The notes under the pieces are model-generated. The model ran no database searches, was not told the origin of the DNA, and was given only the letters and a program-made list of their open reading frames with translations. This document shows positions 36,011 through 47,620 of a stretch of 64,000 bases of DNA, piece after piece; positions within the stretch are counted from its first letter, which is position 1; the number at the start of each line of letters is the position of its first letter. A program made the position numbers and the translations under genes. The stretch is from NCBI RefSeq assembly GCF_041146395.1, contig NC_090989.1:49564501-49628500 (forward strand). The letters run 5' to 3'. The DNA comes from Eulemur rufifrons. Its lineage: Eukaryota > Chordata > Mammalia > Primates > Lemuridae.

Positions 36011-36461
36011 TGATCAGTTTTATGTGTCAATTTAGCTAGGCTATAGTCCCCTGCATTCAATCAAACAGTATTAGAGGTACTACTGTGAAGGTATTTTATA
36101 GATGTGATTAAAGTCCATAATTCGTTGACTTTAAGTAAGAGAAAGTTTCCTAGATAATCTGGATGGGCCTAGTTCAATCAGCGCAGTATGCTCAAGAACA
36201 GAACTGAGGCTTCCCTGAAGAAGAAGAAACTCTGCCTATGGACTGAAGTTTCAGCTCATACCTGAGTTCCAGTTTGCCCTTTATATTTGGAACATCTTCA
36301 CCTAAGGATTTCATACATGCTCAGCCAGGCTACACAATCATGTAAGCAAATTTCTTGCAATAAATTACATATACACACACAGACACACACACAAACATAC
36401 ATACACGTATGCTACTGGTTTTGTTTCTCTGCTTAAAACAAAATGTGTCTGGACTGATACA
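36011..36461 (+). repeat. LTR-like element inserted in L1M, 4-bp duplication
   Basis: A 451-bp segment beginning TGATCAGTTTTATGTGTC and ending GGACTGATACA, flanked by GTGA on both sides (36007-36010 and 36462-36465). The L1M 3' region reads on across it. TG...CA ends and a short duplication fit an LTR; the end resembles MaLR-type ends. A (CA)n-rich stretch lies at 36366-36408. I recognise it as a common mammalian repeat but cannot name it. Confidence 0.6.
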
Positions 36462-36715
36462 GTGATTCATTTTTAAAAAGTACAAAATGAACAGAACCAA
36501 TCTGTGCTGTTAAATGTCAGGATAGTGGTTACCCTTGGTAGAATGTAGTAACACGAAGTAAATAGGGACATTCCAGATCATTAGTAAGGTTGCATCTTTT
36601 TATTTTGATGCTGGTTATACAAGTATTCACATTTTTAAAATTTAGTGAGCTCCAAGCTCATTTACTATGTACATTATGCCATTTTTTGTATGTTATAGTT
36701 TAATAAAAGAGGAAG
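36462..36715 (+). repeat. L1M 3' untranslated end, part 2
   Basis: Resumes the L1M 3' region: AATGTCAGGATAGTGGTTAC near 36515 and a terminal TTTAATAAAAGAGG near 36699. Continues the element interrupted at 36011. Confidence 0.7.
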
Positions 36716-38229
36716 AAAATGAAAGACCTTGGGATTATGAGAATCTGGAAAGTACCAGGATGAGTGGCCAGTGATTCAGATTTCTTACTAGGGCACACTA
36801 CCCAGATGTTGTTAAAACCACTTGGATGGTACAATGAGGCTGTTTCTCTGAGTGTTGAAAGAATCTGGAGGCTGAAATGAACTGCCACTACTAAGACATT
36901 AAGAATAGGAAGAACAAGGCAACATATTGATGAAATTCTCTTGTCTCTTTTTATTGTTTTTCAATATTCTTTTAGTGTCTCCTATTTTCAGAACCTAATA
37001 GAAAGCTATAAATGAAGGAATCTGGACAGGCAGTTTGCATTTGGAACTGAGAAGCAATAATAGTCAAAAAATAATTCCAAATGACCTAATATAGTTGCTA
37101 TAAAAATAAGATGAGATAATGTATTTGAATTTCTTAGCCAGTGTTTGGAACACTTGTATACACACAAAATGATTAGTTTTTATTCATAATGTCACAAACA
37201 TAACCTGAAATATATTAGATGTATCTTGGAATAAATTATTTGGGCAGATAGAGCACATTAATTTCAGTGTATAGGTACAGTATTTACTTTGTCTCCCTAT
37301 ATCTAACAAATAGTAGTGGCAGAAAAAAATCAGAAACCCATAAGGAATTCATGGGAAAAGCCATTTACCAAGATTATAAAGAAGAAAAAAAATTGAGGTA
37401 AGAAGCCTATTAGTTTATTTAATGAGGGTCTCTAAAATACTAAACCCTCATTCTATCAAAAGTTACATTTTTACTCATGAATCATCCATACAATTCTTCA
37501 GAAATGATGGTCTGTTAATATTCAGTCTAGCTTTGATCATTGATTTATGCAATTCTTGAATCCTATTAAAATAAAAGTATGCTGAAAGATCCTGATGATT
37601 TTCAAATTCAAGATTGTAATAAATATCAAAATAATTTTTGGCTAAAAAGGTTACAATTTCAGTTCAGGTTTGCTACAGTAGCAAACAGCTCATGAATCTC
37701 AGAATCTCACAATAAAGCAATGTTTTATTTCTTGCTCTTATTGCATGTCCCTTACAGGTCTACACTAATGTAGCAGAGTAAAAGAAAATATGACTCTTAA
37801 AGATTTGTCCATTAAGTGAAACAAAGTTACTTTTATTAACATTTTATAGGATAAAGCAAGTCCCGTGGCCAAGTTTGATATCAGTGGAGTAGGAAATTTT
37901 AATTGTCTGACAAAGTAGGGGACAGTGAATATTTGAAGAGTATTATCATCTACCACATCTGCTATAGAATTGCATTCAGACAATTCATGATTGTATTGCC
38001 AATTTAAGACCTGAAGTTGGGTAAGAGTCAAGTAATTATGAGTCTAATTCAAAGGTCATGGATATATTATAGATTCAAATATAATTATCTCATAGAAGAT
38101 GGGTTAGGAAATCAAAACTGATACATTGAAAATGGTACAAAGGGCAAGGGATACAAAGAAAAAAATTAAAAATTGAGGCTAAAAAAGTAAACATAGATTG
38201 AACAGAATGAAAATTTTAAGAGAAAATAA
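36716..38229. other. Unassigned AT-rich sequence with a possible MIR tail
   Basis: No gene. 37085-37190 (AAAATAAGATGAGATAATG followed by a TTTGGAACAC segment) looks like the 3' half of a sense MIR. The rest, including the 88-codon minus frame at 37765-38031, is unrecognised. Confidence 0.4.
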
Positions 38230-39567
38230 CAGGAGTCACGTTATCAGGATGGCATAAGAGGAGGTCTCAAGACTGCATCATCCCACAAAACCAAACATTT
38301 AGCAATATTCATGGACAAAACTGTCTTTGTTAGAGTTTTGGGATCCAAGTAACAGGTTATAAAATACTGGGTAGGCCCAAGGCCGAGGAGTTTCTTTTTG
38401 AGAAGGCAGGCCCACTCACAGCAGGCAGGTCAACCAATAATGGTCCTGGCTACAGACTGGAAGTAGTACTATCCCCTGTGGACTTAACTAGGGCCTCACT
38501 TGTCAATGGTGCTAGCATCATCCACTTCCAGAAAACAATTTAGCAAGAGCCATGCCTGTGTGTGCCCCTGGTAATGATCTGAATAGCTTGGACCAAACTG
38601 TGGCCCATGAAACTGTTCCATGACCCAGCTCCAGCCCTGCTCTAACTTGGTCTGGAGGCTCTCCTGACTGCCCACAAGCATGGTGGGAGCCACCACCACA
38701 TGGGCTCCAGCAACCAGACTGCCAACAATGGACTCAATGTCAGAGCCATCACAACCACAGCATCTGACTCCATTTCAGCTTGTCTGTGATCCTGGAGAAA
38801 GTCTCATCAGCTAGAAGTCTTTATCTGCAAAATCAAGTCTGTCAAGATTGAAAGAGATGCCTGCTCTTTCAAATGAGCAGACACAAATGCAAAGGTACAC
38901 AGACCACAATGAATCAGGCAAATCTGATAACAAGAAACGAAACTAAAAATGCTCCAGTAACTAACTGTAAAGATATGGAGATCCATGAACTACTTAGCAA
39001 AAAATTTAAAATAAGCATTTTAAATAAGCTCAATCAGCTACAAGAGAATAATGTATGAACAAAATTAGAAGTTTAAAAAATAGAAAACATCAAAAGAACC
39101 AAATAGAAATCCAGAAACTGAAGAACGTAATGACTGAACTGAAAAATTCAATAGCAAACTCAATTATACGGAAGAAAAAGTCAGCCAACTGAAAGGCAGA
39201 TCATTTGAAATTATCCAGTTACAGAAACAAAAAGGGGAAAAAGTAATAAAAATGAGGAAGAAAGCCTACTTGACTTAAGGCACACGATGTAAATCAAAAT
39301 ACACATATGAAAATTGCAGAAGGAGCCGAGAAAGAGAAAGGGGCAAGCATATAGTCAAATACTATAAAGATTAAAGTCCAGAATGTGTTAATATCATAAT
39401 AGTGGTACATATGTCACTTTTAAATTTAGTGCAAAAGTTAAAAGACAAAAGTATTAAAAATAACTATAAACAATATTTATTAATAGCTACACAATAGACA
39501 AGATGCAATTATTGCATCAATAACACAATATTTAAGGAAAATAGTAATAGTATAGTTTTTATGTAAT
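38230..39567 (+). repeat. L1M 5' part: 5' untranslated region and ORF1 start
   Basis: The GC-richer 38230-38760 resembles an old L1M 5' untranslated region. From about 38870 it follows L1M ORF1: AAATAGAAATCCAGAAACTG near 39102, GAACTGAAAAATTCAATAGC near 39137, ATCATTTGAAATTATCCAG near 39201, GAGAAAGGGGCAAGC near 39332. It is sense and joins 40739-43985 across an inserted antisense L1 fragment. 39360-39567 is less clear. The minus frame 38496-38699 and plus frame 38873-39058 are not genes. Confidence 0.75.
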
Positions 39568-40738
39568 TTTTTTTCTTTATTTTTTCTTAATATTTTTTAT
39601 TTCAGCATATTGCAGGGGTACAAATGTTTAGGTTACATATATTGCCTTTGCCCCACCAGTGTCAGAGCTTTAAGCGTGTCCATCCACCAGACAGGGTGCA
39701 CTGCACCCATTAGATGTGGATATACCCATCCCCTCATACCCCCTCCCATCTGCCTGACATCTGATGAATGTTATTACTATATGTGCACTTAAGTGTTGAT
39801 CAGTTAATACCAATTTGATGGTGAGTACATGTGGTGCTTGTTTTTTCACTCTTGGGATACATAACTTAGCAGAATGGGTTCCTGCTCTATCCAGGATAAT
39901 ACAAGAGGTGCTAGATCACCATTGTTTTTTGTGGCTGAGTAGAACCCCATGGTATACATATACCACATTTTATTAATCCATTCATGTATTGATGGGCACT
40001 TGAGTTGTTTCCACATCTTTGCAATTGTGAATTGTGCTACTATAAACATTCAAGTGCAAATGTCTTTTTTATGGAATGCCTTTTGTTCTTTTGGGGAGAT
40101 GCCCAGTAATGGGATTGCTGGATCCAATGGTAGTTCTACTTGTATCTCTTTGAGATATCTCCATATTACTTTCCACAGAGGTTGTACTAATTTGCAGTCC
40201 CACTAGTAGTGTAGGAATGTTCCTATCTCTCAGCATTCATGCCAACATTTATTGGTCTTGGACTTTTGGATAAAGGCTGTTCTTACTGGAGATAAGTAAA
40301 AATCTTACTGTGGTTTTGATTTGCATTTCCCTGATAATTGGGGATCTTGACCTTTTTTTTTTTTTATATGTTTGTTGGCCATTAGTATATCTTCTTTTGA
40401 AAGTTTCTGTTCATGTTCTTTGCCCACTTTTTGATAGAGTTTTTTTTTTATTTTTTTCTTGCTGATTTTTCTGAGTTTTATATAGATTCTAGTTATCAGC
40501 CCTTTCTCGAATGTGTAACATGCTAATATTTTCTCCCATTTTGTAAGTTATGTGTTTGCTCTTGTGATAGTTTCCTTGGCTGTGCAGAAGCTTTTTAATT
40601 TGATCAGGTAATATTTATTTATTTTTGTTGTTACTGTGGTTTCCTTTGGGAGTCTTCATAAATTTTTTGCCTAGGCCAATGTCTATAGGAGTTTTTCCAT
40701 TTTCTTCTTATAGTTTCATGCCTTAAGTTTTTGTATAC
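39568..40738 (-). mobile_element. Lemur-type L1 3' fragment, antisense, nested in L1M
   Basis: The poly-T at 39568 is its A tail; the 3' untranslated region follows (GGGGTACAAATGTTTAGG, CCTTTGCCCCACCAGTG) and then the C-terminal part of ORF2 on the minus strand (a CATGGTATACATATACCACA segment at 39949 and GCCCAGTAATGGGATTGCTG at 40102). It is 5' truncated at about 40738, where the older sense L1M resumes. Better preserved than its host. Frames at 39610-40206 are fragments of it. Confidence 0.85.
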
Positions 40739-43700
40739 TATTAAGTTTAAGTAGTTTTCTCCTTAAAATGGACTATAACTACAAGATGTTTTATGTAAGC
40801 CTCATGGTAATCACAAAAATAAAACATTTAATAGATATATAAACAATAAACAGAAAGATATCAAAGCATAACATTACCAAAAAAAAAATCATCAAAACAC
40901 AAGGAAGGCAGAAAAAGGGCAAGAAAGCTGAAAAAGGCACCATGAAACAGTTATAAAGCAATTAACAAAATGACAATAGTGAGTTCATATCTATTAATAA
41001 TTAGTTTAAATGAATTAAATTCTCCAATCAAAAGACTTAGAATGGTTGAATGGACTAAAGAACAACAACAACAACAAGATCCAACTATATGTTGCTGACA
41101 AGAGACTCACTTTAACTTTAAGGACACAAATAACTTTAAAGTGAAGGGATGCAAATTGTAACCAAAAAAGGCAGGAGTGGTTATACTTCTAGCAGATAAA
41201 ATAGATTTTAAGTGAAAAGTTGTCATAAGATCATTATATAATGATGAAGGGATCAATTCGTTAAGAGAACATACAATATTAATATAAACATATGTGCACC
41301 TAACATTGGAGCACCTGAATGTATAAAGAAAATATTGAAAAAATTGAATGAAAAAATAAACAAAAAACAATAACAGCAGAGGACTTCAATACCTCACTTT
41401 GGCGATGGATAGGTCATCTATGCAGAAAATCAATAAGGAAACAGAGGACCTGAGCAACATTACAGAACAAATATAAAAGAGATATGCAGAAGATTCCACC
41501 CAACACCAGCAGAATACATATTCTCAAGCACACAATGACATTCTTCAAGACAGATCATGTGTTAGGCCACAAAACAAGTCTTAACAAATTTAAGAAGTAA
41601 GAAATTGCATCAAATGTCTATTCCAACGAAAACAATATGTAATTAGAAATTAGTAATAAGAGTAAAATTAGAAAATTCACAAACATGGAAATTAAACAAC
41701 ACAATGCTGGACAAACTATGGATCAAAAAAGGAATTGAAAGGAAAATAATAAATATTTTGATGAAAATGAAAACACATCAAAACTTATGAGCAGAAAAAA
41801 AATTTAGAACAGGAAACTTATAGCCCTAAATAGTTACATAAAAAGAAAAGAAAGATCTCAAATAAACAACCTAATGTTTCACCTCAAGAAACTGGAAAAA
41901 GAACAAACTAAGCTGAAAATTAGTATGAGAAAATAAAAAGATCAGAGCAGAAATAAAGGGAGTAAGAACTATTAATAGAATAATAATAGAAAAGATCAAT
42001 AAAACTAAGAGATAGTTTTTTAAAAAATAAACAAAATTGACAAGACTTTAATGAGTTTAAGAAAACAAAAGGGAAGACTCAAAGAAAATCAGAAAGGAAA
42101 AGGAGACATTACATATGATACTACAGAAATATGAAGGATTATAGAGATTGCTATAAATAATTATGCCCCCAAAAGTTGGATAACTTAAATGGATAAATTT
42201 CTAGAATCATACAACCTACCTAGACTATATCATGAAGAAATAGAAAATATGAATGGACCAATATCAATCACATAAGGAAATCAAATCGGTAATAGAAAGT
42301 CTCCCATTAAAGAAAAGTGTGGGATCAGATGGCTTCACTGTTGAACTCTATTAAACATTTAAAGAAGAAGCAACATCAACCCTTTTCAAACTCTTCCAAA
42401 ATATTGAAGAGAAGAGAATACTTCAAACTCATTTTGCAAGGCTGGTATTTCCCTGATACCAAAGCTAGACAAGGATACTACGTGAAAAGAAAATTATAGG
42501 CCAATATCCCTAATATATGTATATGTAAAAATCCTCAATAAATTATTAGCAAACCAAATTTAATAGCACAATAAAAGAACCCTTAATTATGATGAACTGG
42601 GGTTTACCCCTCGTGTGCAAGGTGTTCAACATAAACAAATCAATAAATGAGATAGGCCATAGTAGCAGAATAAGGGATAAAAACCACATGATCATCTCAA
42701 TACATGTATAAAAAGCATTTGATAAAATTCAACATCTTACCATGATGAAAATTCTCTACAAATTAGATATAGAATGAATGTGCTTAAGCATTGTAAATGA
42801 CACATATGTCAAAATCATATTCAAAGGTGAAAGCTGAAAGCTTTTTCTCTAAGATCAGGCACAAAATAAGAATGCCTAGTCTTGCCAATATATTATTCAA
42901 TATAGTACTGGAAGTTCTAGCCAGAGAAATTAGTCAAGAAATGGAAATTAAAGACATCAAAATTGGAAAGAAAAATATAAAATTGTATCTGTTTGCAGAT
43001 AATATGATCTCATGTATAGAAAACCCTAAAGACTCCACCATAAAATCTATTGGAACTAATAAATTCAGTAAAGTTGCAGGATACAAAATCAATATACCCA
43101 AATTGTGTTTCTTTCCATTAACAGCAAACTGTCTGGAAAAGAAATTAAAAAAAAAAAATCCCATTTCCAGTAGCAATAAATTGAATAAAATATTTAGAAA
43201 TAAATTTAACTAAAAAGTTGAAATAACTACACTTCAAAAATTATAAAACTTTAAGAAAAGAAATTGACTACCCAAAACAAAAAAATCATGTCCATGATTT
43301 TTGGATATGACGCCAAAAAGCACAGGCAATAAAAGTACAAATATACAAGTTGAGTTGCATAAAACTAAAAAGCTTTTGCACAGCAAAGGAAATAATCAAC
43401 CAAGTCAAGGAACAACCTATAGGATAGAAGAAAATGGTTGTAAACCATACAAAATATGTAAGAAACTAAAAATATTAAAATCCAATAGCAAACAAAAAGT
43501 TTAAAAATGAGTAAAAGAAACTGAATAGGCATTTCTCAAATGAACACAGACATACAAATGGCCAACAGATATATGAAAAGGGGCTAGATCTCACTAATCA
43601 TTAGGGAAATACAAATCAAAACCACAGTAAGATATTACCTCACTCCTTTTAGAATGAATGATATTAAAAAGACAAAAGATGAAAATTTTTGGCAAGAATA

Positions 43701-43985
43701 TGGAGAAAAAAGAACCTTTGTCCACTGTTGATGGGAATGTACATTGGTACAAACATGAAAAACAGTATATAGATTTCTCAAACAGTTAAAAATAGAATGA
43801 ATATATGACCCAGCAATCCCACTACTGGCTATATATCCAAAGGAAATAAAATCAGTAATTTGAAGAAATTTCTAAACTCTCATTTTCACTGCAGCATTAT
43901 TTATAGTCGTCTAGATATGAAAACAATCTAAACATTCGTTGACAAGTGAATGGGTAAAGAAATGTGATATAATATATATACATAT
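40739..43985 (+). repeat. L1M ORF1/ORF2 boundary and ORF2, sense
   Basis: Starts with the L1M spacer (ACAAGATGTTTTATGTAAGC), passes the endonuclease region (CTCCAATCAAAAGACTTAGA at 41021, CTGACAAGAGACTCACTTTA at 41096, CACCTAACATTGGAGCACCT at 41297, TGTTAGGCCACAAAACAAG at 41560), the reverse transcriptase and the 3' part (GGGAAATACAAATCAAAACC at 43604). Frame 42797-43213 (138 codons) is a piece of the reverse transcriptase; its catalytic box reads FADN instead of FADD. The element is dead. Confidence 0.85.
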
Positions 43986-44019
43986 ATGTATCATATGTCT
44001 ATATCTATATACTGGCATA

Positions 44020-44690
44020 TCTATAGACAGGAGATATTGCTGGCTGGGTTCTAGATGCCTGAAATATAGTGAACATGACAAATAGTGAGTCACACAAATT
44101 TTTTGGTTTTCCAGTGCATACAAAAGTTATTTTTACACTATAATTTAGTGTATTAAGTATGCAATTGCACCATGTCTAAAAAACAGCAAACACACCTTAA
44201 TTTAAAATCACACTATTGTTAAAACATTTTAACAATCATCTGAGCCTTCATTGGGTTGTAATTTTTTTGCTGATTGAGAATCTTGCCTCCATGTTAATGG
44301 CTATTTGACTGAGCAGGATGGTGTTTTCTAAAAGAAGACAACAATGAAGTTTGGCACATCAATTGAATGTTTCTTTCACAAAAAATTTCTATGCAGCATA
44401 TGATGCTCTTTGGTAGCATTTTATCTACAGTAGAACTTCTGTTAAAATTAGATTTGATCTTCTCAAATCCTGCTACTGCTTTGTCAACTAAGTTTATGTA
44501 ATATTTTAAATACTTTGTTGTCATTTCAACAATGTTCACAGCATCTTCACCAGGGGTAGATTCCATCTCAAAAAACCACTTTCTTTAATCATCCATAAAA
44601 AGCAACTCCTCATGTGTTCAAATTTTATCATGAAATTATAGCAATTCAGTCACATCTTCAGGCTTCCCTTTTAATTCTAGTTCTCTTACT
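44020..44690 (-). repeat. Tigger1-like (pogo-type) DNA transposon fragment, antisense
   Basis: Plus-strand words follow the reverse complement of Tigger1: AATCATCTGAGCCTTCATTG near 44233, AAGACAACAATGAAGTTTGG near 44335, CAACTAAGTTTATGTAATAT near 44485, GTTCACAGCATCTTCACCAG near 44534 and CAATTCAGTCACATCTTCAG near 44643. About 670 bp from one end of a 2.4-kb family, with the transposase C-terminal part in a broken minus frame (44566-44294). It sits within the 3' region of the L1M. Confidence 0.85.
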
Positions 44691-44940
44691 AGAGACTATA
44701 GTAAGACTATAGTTAATAATGCTGTATGCATACTTGAAATTTGTTAAGAGAATAGATCTTGAGTTTTATCACCACACATGCAAAAATGGTAACTGTATGT
44801 GGTGATGGATGTGTTAATTAGCTTGATTGTGGCCATCATTTCACACATATGTACATATCAAAACTTCTTGTTGTACACTGAAAATATATATTAAAATTTG
44901 TCAATCATACTTCAATAAAAGTGAAAAACTTAAATAATAA
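44691..44940 (+). repeat. L1M 3' end after the Tigger insertion
   Basis: ACTATAGTTAATAATGCTGT, AAATTTGTTAAGAGAATAGA, GGTGATGGATGTGTTAATTA and the end TCATACTTCAATAAA are the classic L1M (L1MA/L1MB) 3' end. It completes the element begun at 38230, although part of the 3' region is missing at the Tigger junction. Confidence 0.8.
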
Positions 44941-46209
44941 AATGAAAAGAAAATAATTGGTAATAAAACAATCTTGCTATTAAATCAAAAATTAAAGATC
45001 AGAAAATAAGGAAAGGAAATCTAGGAGAAGATAAAAGAGCTACTTGAAATTTTGGTACAATTGAGAAATAAAGAAAGATGTATGAATGCATGTTTCTAGT
45101 GCCTGTAGTTTCCAAATATTTAATATAATAGTGCTGAAGTAGCACTGGAGATAATTCCAAAGGATAGCAGTAAAAATTAGGTGAGGTATAAGAATGGGGT
45201 TAATTTCCAAGTTCCCAAAGCTGATGGCGTGGTACGAGAAGTTGAAAATCCTGGGACCTCAACAATATTAGCTAAGGTAGTTCCTAATATCCAGCTGGAA
45301 AAATAGATGCAGATAATGTCATTAAATGCTTAAACTTTTACTATTCATGAACTTCACCTCCAGAATACAGGAAACAATAAAACACTACATCTGCCTGAGA
45401 AACATGATATATTGCTTTCTTGGGTTTTCATTTGTTTTAGAATTTTGCTATGGAATGGGAATTATAATCACAAAATGTTTTGTAGAGCTTATTCTCAAAA
45501 GAGACCAGTAATAACTCTAGTTTTCTTTCGTATTTCACACATTCATGGAACAGCAAATTGTAACAGAAATAGCTATAGTAATAGCAATAGAGATGATTGT
45601 TTCTGTGCAATTGAAGCAGAAAACTGCATGCAAGTAAAACTTGAACTTTGACAAATTGAGCCAGGGAAATTGAGAATTATTTTCAATGATGCTAGTATTC
45701 CTCATAGGAAGAAATTAGAACAAAATGCAGTAGCATGGGATGCAAAAGTGAACAAGTTTGATTAAATGATAATGCTAACAAGAAAAAAAAAAAAAAAAGA
45801 AAAAGAATTACAACCTTAGGTAAACCTGAAAACCCATTCCACAAAAATGTTCCTTAGGAACATTGAATTTTTTTTTTTAATGATTTTCTTTTTGTCTCTT
45901 CCTTCTTGAGGTAAAAATGTCACCAAGACTAATAGCTGGTAGTCTATTCTTCCATACTTTTCACCACTCTTATGCAAATATGTGAAAAATTCTCACTAAC
46001 CTAAAGATACCATATTCATTCATTTTTTTCATTCATTTATTCATGAAAATGGTCAGTGTTTGCTTTGAGTATTAATAGCAACTTACATAGTTGCCTTTTA
46101 CAGAAATAATACCATTTCTCCAAAACACTTTTTCCCCATAAATTATTATACATAGAAAATTAACTCCAGGACAATTCATATAGACTTGATTGATTGCATT
46201 TAAAAGCTG
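44941..46209. other. Unassigned AT-rich sequence
   Basis: No gene or repeat recognised. An A-rich tract lies at 45782-45808. Frames 45326-45651 overlap each other on one strand and show no motif. Confidence 0.4.
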
Positions 46210-47030
46210 GACAATATATTTTAATATGTTAAAATTTATCTAATAATTTTCTACAGAGGACTATGTTAACTCTTTCCATTGGTTTAGATCTTATTTTCTC
46301 ATATAAATGCCATCATTTTCTTACTGACTTCTAAGTGTTTTATAGTTTGGGACACTATTGTAAGTGGGTTTTTTTTTTTTCCATTTTCATTTCTAAGTTA
46401 TAATGGTCAGTATAGGGAAAAATTTTCTTACAACTAACTTAATAATATGATGGTTTATTATGTTTATCATATTATCTCCAAATATGAATAATTATAACTC
46501 CCCTTTATGACATATTTGCTAATTACTTTATTCTCTTACCCAATTTTATTGCCTAAAAAATGCCAAGCAATGTTGACATATAATGTTGATAAGAAGTGTC
46601 CTGTCTTGTTCTTGAAATTTTATATAATACCTTCAGGAATTTTTACGTTAATAAGGCATTTGTGAATGGCCTTTTATTATGTATTTAGACATATTTATAC
46701 AGTTCGCTTCTAATCCTATTTTACTTAAATTTTTATTATTACAAGCTAGAGTAGGAGAAAGTGTAGTAGCATTATAATATATAATTTTATGAAGTTATAA
46801 AAAAGAATGAATGATACCCATTTCAATTGAATAAGGGCAGAATTTTGTCAGGTGATTTTTTAAGTGTATATTATAAAAGTAAATACCTTCTCCCCTTTGT
46901 GTTGATGTAATGTATTATATTTATAAATTATTTGATGTTCCTACCCTGCATCCCTCAAATAAATGCTATTTTTATAGGATATTTTAATAGCAATTGACTA
47001 TGATATCCATCATATCTATCATAAATTGTT
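46210..47030 (-). repeat. Old L1 ORF2 fragment, antisense
   Basis: The plus strand resembles reverse-complemented L1 ORF2: GTTTTATAGTTTGGGACACT near 46338, and CCTACCCTGCATCCCTCAAA near 46942 followed by TAAATGC. Strongly diverged; edges approximate. Confidence 0.55.
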
Positions 47031-47107
47031 AAGTTATAAATTATTAATAATATGTGCAAGAGTATCCATATATAATCACACCACCATTATATTAAAACAA
47101 ATGACAA

Positions 47108-47620
47108 TGTTGGGGCCCAGGACACATCATCCCCAAATGTAACAGTAGCAGACCAGATACGTCATCCCAAACTACACTTATTTGGTATATTTTGAGCTGG
47201 TTATTCTGAAAAACTACAGACACAGGAGTATCTCTGAAAAGCTGCCTTTTTGTAAATTTATATCTATAAGCAAATCTGCATTAGTAAAATATCTGTCTCA
47301 GGAAGAGGGCTGCTCCCAGAAAACTTTGATTACCCCAGAGACTTTTTATCTGCATAACAAGATAAAATTTATTCACCACACATTTCTTCCCCTCACATAC
47401 CCGTAACTTGTCTCTACATCCTAAAGAAGCCCCAAGCCCCCGTTTCTTTCTGTAGCTCGAGATGTTATATAAGCTTCAATCATATGTCCCTTCTTTGAGT
47501 CTCATATTTTGTGAGACCCTTGTGCATGCATATGTAATTACTTTTTTCTCTTGTTAATCTGTCTTATATCAATTTAATTTGTAGCCCAACCAAAGAACCT
47601 AGAAGGGTGGAGGAAATATA
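47108..47620 (+). repeat. Solo LTR, ERV1 MER61/MER4-like, sense
   Basis: Starts TGTTGGGGCCCAGGACACAT. ACACTTATTTGG, GGAAGAGGGCTGCTCCCAGA, a TATATAA box (47466-47472) and GAGTCTCATATTTTGTGAG follow in order, then a CTTGTTAATCTGTCTT segment and GGGTGGAGGAAATAT. The last 15-20 bp of the family appear to be missing, so no 3' target duplication can be read. The frame 47182-47406 is incidental. Confidence 0.75.
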
